The notes beneath the pieces are model-generated. The model did no database searches. It was not told where the DNA came from and saw only the letters and a program-made list of their open reading frames with translations. The position numbers and the translations under genes were made by a program. From Donghicola eburneus (lineage in GTDB: Bacteria; Pseudomonadota; Alphaproteobacteria; Rhodobacterales; Rhodobacteraceae), in contig NZ_FOXY01000001.1 of the NCBI RefSeq assembly GCF_900115865.1, forward strand, positions 248,001 through 312,000: a DNA stretch of 64,000 nt. The letters are read 5' to 3'. Shown piece by piece: positions 60,064 to 64,000 of the stretch (the stretch's first letter is position 1; each line of letters opens with the position of its first letter).

Positions 60064-60404
60064 GAGGCCTTGCGCTGCTGCTGGCTTTGGCCGCGCTGCC
60101 TGCCTATGGGCAGAGCGTGGCCGATCGGCTGAACGATTATCCAACGGCGGCGCGGGCGGACTATGTCTTTGCTTGCATGGCGTCAAATGGGCAGACCCGC
60201 CAAACGCTTGAGAAGTGCTCCTGTTCAATCGACCAAATCGCGACGATCCTGCCATATGCCAAGTATGTCGAGGCCGAGACCGTCATGTCCATGCGCCGGA
60301 CAGGCGGCGAGCGAATGGCGATCTTCCGGAGTGCGGCCTCTGCCTCGGCTCTGGTGGCGGATCTGAAACGCGCGCAAGCCGAGGCAGAAGTCATCTGTTT
60401 TTAA
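60060..60404 (+). CDS. Small exported protein with CxC motif, unknown function
   Basis: 114 residues. The N terminus MRGLALLLALAALPAYGQS is a signal peptide. The mature protein has YVFACMASNGQTRQTLEKCSCSIDQI, so three closely placed cysteines (C-x14-C-x-C), and a further Cys at the end (VICF). It may bind a metal or form disulfides. The start overlaps the previous stop (ATGA). The stop touches the end of the convergent SoxYZ-like gene with no gap. Confidence 0.75.
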   Translation: MRGLALLLALAALPAYGQSVADRLNDYPTAARADYVFACMASNGQTRQTLEKCSCSIDQIATILPYAKYVEAETVMSMRRTGGERMAIFRSAASASALVADLKRAQAEAEVICF

Positions 60405-61193
60405 TCAGCTGCCCGACTTGGGTAGCACGTTGCGCCAGATGTTGCCTTCGGTGTCGGTCGCTGTGACCACCAGCGCATCTTCGCCATTGTCTGTGTAGAT
60501 GAACCGGAACACGGGATTTTCGCTGATCGAGATCCCGCCCTCCATGGAAAACAGGGGCGTGTCACCTTGAGACACTTCAATCTCGCTCAGGAAATGGGCG
60601 GGAATGAATAATTGCGTGAGTTGGTCGCGCTGAAGCCCCGAGTAGTTGGGATGGCGGATCATAATCTGCGCTTCGCGGCGGTTGTGGTCCAAAGGCTCGA
60701 ACTGCCGCAGCTTCATCTGGCCCATGTCGACTTTGGCCATCTCTGGATCGCGCGTCGCAGGGGCCGAGCACCCGCCTGATGCTTTGACGTAGCCGCCATC
60801 CATTGCCAGCCCGTTTGGCGTTTTTGCCAGCACGCGCACGTTGGAGTACTGGTTCACACGCACGCGCAACTCGAAATCCAGCGGCAGCATGTCTTGGCCA
60901 AAGGTAAAGGTCCCTGCCACTGGTGCTGGATTTTCGTCGACCACCACGGTGGCGGCAGTGACAGCCATCGCGGGATCAGTTTGCACGATGCGGATCGGGA
61001 CGGTACCGGCGTCTTGGGCGCGGGCAGGCGTTTCGACCCGGAACATGCCATCTGCCGCGAGCGGCGTCATTTCACCGATGACATCCGCTTGCAGATCAGT
61101 CCACGTGGGACTGTCGCGCATTGGATTATCCTGAGCGGTCGCGGGCATGGCGATGGACAAGGCCAACGCAGCGGCTAGGCAACGTGTGATCAT
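60405..61193 (-). CDS. Quinoprotein dehydrogenase-associated SoxYZ-like carrier protein
   Basis: 262 residues with a signal peptide (MITRCLAAALALSIAMPATA). A SoxY-like domain (about 30-150) ends in KASGGCSAPA, with Cys 142 in the place of the SoxY swinging-arm cysteine. A SoxZ-like domain (about 160-262; MIRHPNYSGLQ, GGISISENPVFRF) follows. This Y-Z fusion is the type found next to PQQ-dependent dehydrogenases (I recall it as TIGR04557) and not in thiosulfate oxidation operons. It should carry a covalent intermediate in the periplasm. ATG 61193 follows AAGGAGGAGCCCG. It is divergent from the metallohydrolase gene across 124 bp. Confidence 0.85.
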   Translation of the reverse strand: MITRCLAAALALSIAMPATAQDNPMRDSPTWTDLQADVIGEMTPLAADGMFRVETPARAQDAGTVPIRIVQTDPAMAVTAATVVVDENPAPVAGTFTFGQDMLPLDFELRVRVNQYSNVRVLAKTPNGLAMDGGYVKASGGCSAPATRDPEMAKVDMGQMKLRQFEPLDHNRREAQIMIRHPNYSGLQRDQLTQLFIPAHFLSEIEVSQGDTPLFSMEGGISISENPVFRFIYTDNGEDALVVTATDTEGNIWRNVLPKSGS

Positions 61194-61317
61194 TCGGGCT
61201 CCTCCTTGGGGCGAAGTATGCCAGATCAGCCATGCGTTTCTCATACCGCCGAAAGTCTGTGTGGTGCGGGCGGCGGTCCCCGCGGACCCTTGTTTCCAAG
61301 GGCCAAAGGAGGCGCAG

Positions 61318-62319
61318 ATGTTTGAATTGATCGCTACTGTGTGTGTGGCAGGGGCCTGTCACGATCAGCTGGTTCCAGGCTTCGAGGCGGAAACTTTGTC
61401 AGGATGCCAGAGCCTTGCCGCAGAATGGCAGAGCGATGTGGAAGCTTTCTGTCAGCCCGCAGGCCCCGCTCTGTCGCTGACAGAAATCGCGTCGGATGTG
61501 TACGTGCATATCGGGGAAATCGCTGAGCCAAATCCCGAAAATAAGGGGGATGTGGCGAACCTTGGGGTGGTTGTGGGCCGCGATTCAGTCGCCGTGATTG
61601 ATTCGGGCAGTACGCGGAAGGTGGGCGAATCGCTCTGGCGGGCGGCGCGTCAGGTCACGGATTTGCCCGTGCGCCACCTTATCCTGACCCACATGCATCC
61701 CGACCATGTTCTCGGCGCTTCGGTTTTTGCCGAAGCTGGTGCGCAAGTGGTTGGGCGAGAGGGTTTGGCCCGCGCTCTGGCAGACCGTCAGGACAGCTAC
61801 ATGCTTCGGATGGGCCAAGAGGTGGGGGCGGCACAGGTCGCAGGAACCGCGTCGCCCGAAATTGATCTAGAGATTGTAGACCGGATGGAACTTGACCTTG
61901 GGCGCCGGCGTCTGGTGCTACAGGCATGGCCTTTGGCACATACCCCGACCGATTTGACAGTGCACGTGCCGGATGCGCGCCAGCTGTTTGCGGGGGATTT
62001 GTTGTTCGATGACCATTGCCCGTCGCTGGATGGGTCAATCTCTGGCTGGCAAGCGGTGCTGAACGATCTGATCGCGATAGATGTGGATCACATGGTGCCC
62101 GGACACGGAGAGGTTCTGGATTGGCCGCCGGATAATTTGCCGCTGGATCGGTATCTGACAGCGTTAGAGGCCGAAACCCGCGCAGCTCTGGCCGCAGGCA
62201 CGCGGCTGGATCAGGCCGCTACGACCGTTGCGCAAGAAGTGTCCAAGGAATGGCACCTGTGCGAGACCTTCACTCCGCGCAACGCGACCATCGCTTACAC
62301 GCAGTTGGAGTGGGAATAA
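61318..62319 (+). CDS. Quinoprotein relay system zinc metallohydrolase
   Basis: 333 residues of the metallo-beta-lactamase fold. Zinc ligands are visible in LTHMHPDHVLG (HxHxDH), LAHTPTDL, AGDLLFDDHC and VPGHGEV. The first 50 residues carry VCVAGACHDQLVPGFEAE and a second cysteine pair, a prefix typical of the quinoprotein relay metallohydrolase 2 group (I recall it as TIGR04559; related to SoxH). It would act with the SoxYZ-like carrier on an intermediate linked to PQQ-dependent catabolism. The chemistry is unknown. ATG 61318 follows AAAGGAGGCGCAG. Confidence 0.87.
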   Translation: MFELIATVCVAGACHDQLVPGFEAETLSGCQSLAAEWQSDVEAFCQPAGPALSLTEIASDVYVHIGEIAEPNPENKGDVANLGVVVGRDSVAVIDSGSTRKVGESLWRAARQVTDLPVRHLILTHMHPDHVLGASVFAEAGAQVVGREGLARALADRQDSYMLRMGQEVGAAQVAGTASPEIDLEIVDRMELDLGRRRLVLQAWPLAHTPTDLTVHVPDARQLFAGDLLFDDHCPSLDGSISGWQAVLNDLIAIDVDHMVPGHGEVLDWPPDNLPLDRYLTALEAETRAALAAGTRLDQAATTVAQEVSKEWHLCETFTPRNATIAYTQLEWE

Positions 62320-62322
62320 GCC

Positions 62323-62931
62323 CTACAGCGCTGCGTTCTGCAGTAGATTGGCCAGCGCAAACAAACGTTTTTCTAGCAGGACAGGGGATTCGCATAGGTA
62401 AGTGACGGATTGCTGGCGCTCGCGGTAGATGCGGTCGTCCCAGTCGAGCTGCTCTTCCAAGGCGTCTACGCGGTCATAGTCCGGCTCTGGCTGGTCCATC
62501 AGACGGTCCATTTCCGAGCGTGTTTCGTCAATCCGCTCGGCCAGCTTGATCTGTCCGGTCGAGACATTGCCGATCCCGTTGATAATGCGGGTGCGCCGCT
62601 TGCCGACGGTGTCAAAGACCTGCGTAAAGACCGCCTGCATCAAATCCCGTTCTGCACCATGAGTTTGGGCGAACGCGGTCACCATCTGACCTGCGGTCTC
62701 CATATCCACCCGCTGCAACGACAGGGCAGCGGCCAACGCCTTGACCGCGCTTTCCTGAGAGTCGGTTAGGGTAATCTCTGGTTTGGGATCGGGCCACATC
62801 AGACCGACCGACAAACGCTCGACCTTGCGCTGGATGCACGGCCAAGTCGGGTCGGAAAAGTCCGCAGCCAGAGCCTGATTTGTCGCAACTGACAAAGCCA
62901 GAGCCATAGAAAGATTACATAAAATCTTCAT
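62323..62931 (-). CDS. Exported helical protein of unknown function
   Basis: 202 residues with a signal peptide (MKILCNLSMALALSVATNQALA). The mature part starts with ADFSDPTWPCIQRKVERLS, is largely helical and charged, and has two cysteines (in WPCIQ and YLCESP) that could pair. I recognise no family. It is convergent with the metallohydrolase gene (3 bp between stops) and divergent from the formaldehyde dehydrogenase gene, so it probably belongs to the same periplasmic oxidation system. Confidence 0.75.
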   Translation of the reverse strand: MKILCNLSMALALSVATNQALAADFSDPTWPCIQRKVERLSVGLMWPDPKPEITLTDSQESAVKALAAALSLQRVDMETAGQMVTAFAQTHGAERDLMQAVFTQVFDTVGKRRTRIINGIGNVSTGQIKLAERIDETRSEMDRLMDQPEPDYDRVDALEEQLDWDDRIYRERQQSVTYLCESPVLLEKRLFALANLLQNAAL

Positions 62932-62973
62932 GTAGTACCCCCTCCGCGTTTGGACTATGTGCTACTTAAGGGT

Positions 62974-63026
62974 TGCATGTCTATGCAGACCTGACACCAA
63001 CCATCGTATGCATTGAGTGAAATGCA
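62974..63026. promoter_or_regulatory. Cluster of ATGCA/TGCAT motifs upstream of the formaldehyde dehydrogenase
   Basis: TGCAT at 62974-62978, ATGCA at 62983-62987, ATGCAT at 63008-63013 and ATGCA at 63022-63026 lie in the 165-bp gap between divergent genes. The first two form a dyad, TGCAT-N4-ATGCA. They are candidate binding sites for the response regulator encoded at 55.2 kb. Confidence 0.35.
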
Positions 63027-63096
63027 AACTGCTCAGCATACTTGGATCAACCCGTGTGTACCGCGGAATACTAACTCAAATTCATGGAGACTATGG

Positions 63097-64000
63097 ATGC
63101 GAACCCGTGCCGCCGTTGCCCTTGAGGCAGGCAAACCCCTCGAAATTATGGAAGTCGAACTCGAGGGCCCCAGAAAGGGAGAGGTTCTGGTCGAGATTAA
63201 AGCGACCGGCATTTGTCACACCGACGAATTCACCCGCTCGGGTGATGACCCCGAAGGTCTATTCCCCAGCATTCTCGGCCACGAGGGTGCCGGTGTGGTT
63301 CTGGAAGTCGGCGAAGGCGTCACCACGCTGAAGCCCGGCGACCATGTAATCCCGCTGTATACGCCAGAGTGCCGCGAATGCCCCAGCTGCCGTTCGGGCA
63401 AGACCAACCTGTGTACTGCGATCCGCAATACTCAGGGTCAGGGCCTGATGCCCGATGGCACCACCCGTTTCAAAATGCTGGATGGCACCCCGATCTATCA
63501 CTACATGGGCTGCTCGACCTTTGCGAACCACACCGTCATGCCCGAGATCGCTCTGGCGAAGGTCCGCGAAGACGCGCCGTTCGAAAAGATCTGCTACATC
63601 GGCTGTGGCGTTACCACCGGCATCGGTGCCGTGATCAACACCGCGGGCGTCGAGATCGGCTCGACCGCAGCGGTTTTCGGTCTGGGTGGTATCGGTCTGA
63701 ACGTGATCCAGGGCCTGCGCATGGCAGGTGCGGACATGATCATCGGTGTCGACCTGAACGACGACAAAGAGGAAATGGCCCGCAAGTTCGGCATGACCCA
63801 CTTTGTGAACCCGTCCAAGATCGAAGGCTCGGTCGTGCAGGAAATCGTCAACCTGACCAAAAAGGGCGACGATGTCATCGGCGGTGTGGACTACTCGTTC
63901 GACGCAACCGGCAACGTCAAAGTCATGCGTGACGCGCTGGAATGCTCGCACCGTGGTTGGGGTGTGTCGGTTATCATCGGCGTTGCGCCGGCTGGTGCCG
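63097..64000 (+). CDS. S-(hydroxymethyl)glutathione dehydrogenase/class III alcohol dehydrogenase (partial)
   Basis: The first 301 residues are present; the gene runs off the window (full length about 370-375). It starts [20 protein letters not shown]. Catalytic-zinc ligands are in [10 protein letters not shown] and GHEGAG and the CysGly of YIGCGVTTG. The structural zinc lobe is [17 protein letters not shown]. The NAD motif is [12 protein letters not shown]. It oxidises S-hydroxymethylglutathione, formed from formaldehyde and glutathione, to S-formylglutathione (FrmA/FlhA/AdhI type). ATG 63097 follows GGAGACT. Gfa, acting just before it, is encoded 8 kb to the left. Confidence 0.95.
   Translation, partial: MRTRAAVALEAGKPLEIMEVELEGPRKGEVLVEIKATGICHTDEFTRSGDDPEGLFPSILGHEGAGVVLEVGEGVTTLKPGDHVIPLYTPECRECPSCRSGKTNLCTAIRNTQGQGLMPDGTTRFKMLDGTPIYHYMGCSTFANHTVMPEIALAKVREDAPFEKICYIGCGVTTGIGAVINTAGVEIGSTAAVFGLGGIGLNVIQGLRMAGADMIIGVDLNDDKEEMARKFGMTHFVNPSKIEGSVVQEIVNLTKKGDDVIGGVDYSFDATGNVKVMRDALECSHRGWGVSVIIGVAPAGA

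Overview
The window is a chromosomal segment of a GC-rich alphaproteobacterium, most likely a marine member of the Rhodobacterales (Roseobacter group). The reasons are the base composition, the dense ATGA-coupled operons, several RTX-type secreted proteins, a TGA-N9-TCA iron box, TRAP and polyamine-type ABC transporters, and a formaldehyde/quinoprotein region at the right end. I see no phage, insertion sequence, CRISPR array or rRNA operon. The only RNA gene is a tRNA-Asn. The organism call is inference; no marker gene was compared.

Left part (1-16.8 kb) is a mixed region. It has four secreted-type proteins with calcium-binding or RTX-like repeats: one of unknown activity, one degenerate membrane-anchored form, a lipase and a serralysin-like zinc protease. 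Between them lie housekeeping and accessory enzymes: DUF1206 membrane protein, carboxymuconolactone-decarboxylase family protein, GlxA-type AraC regulator, quinone-oxidoreductase-like MDR enzyme, periplasmic cupin, a frameshifted alpha/beta hydrolase, MltB-type transglycosylase lipoprotein, LLM flavin oxidoreductase and a ketopantoate-reductase family enzyme. No type I secretion genes are present.

Middle-left (16.9-31.5 kb) is a signalling island: a PAS-GGDEF-EAL protein, two CheB-CheR fusions carrying NEELQ-type heptad repeats, a hybrid histidine kinase with a lone receiver, a PAS histidine kinase with another lone receiver, and a PPK2 polyphosphate kinase. No chemoreceptor, CheA or CheW is present.

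Middle-right (31.6-50.3 kb) is a catabolic region for nitrogenous compounds. A LysR gene is divergent from a ridA gene. A leftward operon encodes a DadA-like FAD oxidase, a TRAP transporter (DctPQM) and hydantoinase/oxoprolinase A and B. A second LysR gene is divergent from a rightward operon with a polyamine-type ABC transporter, a second DadA-like FAD oxidase, and an HcnA/HcnB/HcnC-like three-subunit dehydrogenase. An acyl-CoA thioesterase follows. The substrates are not known; amino-acid-like, opine-like or hydantoin-like compounds are inferred.

At 50.3-53.9 kb a siderophore ABC transporter operon sits behind a TGA-N9-TCA iron box, followed by tRNA-Asn.

The right end (54.5-64 kb) deals with formaldehyde and probably with PQQ-dependent alcohol oxidation. 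It has Gfa, a LuxR-type response regulator, a FIST protein, a NahK/ErcS-like hybrid kinase, two unknown exported proteins, a fused SoxYZ-like carrier, a quinoprotein-relay zinc metallohydrolase, another unknown exported protein, and the start of a class III (glutathione-dependent formaldehyde) dehydrogenase cut by the window edge. The quinoprotein dehydrogenase itself is expected outside the window.
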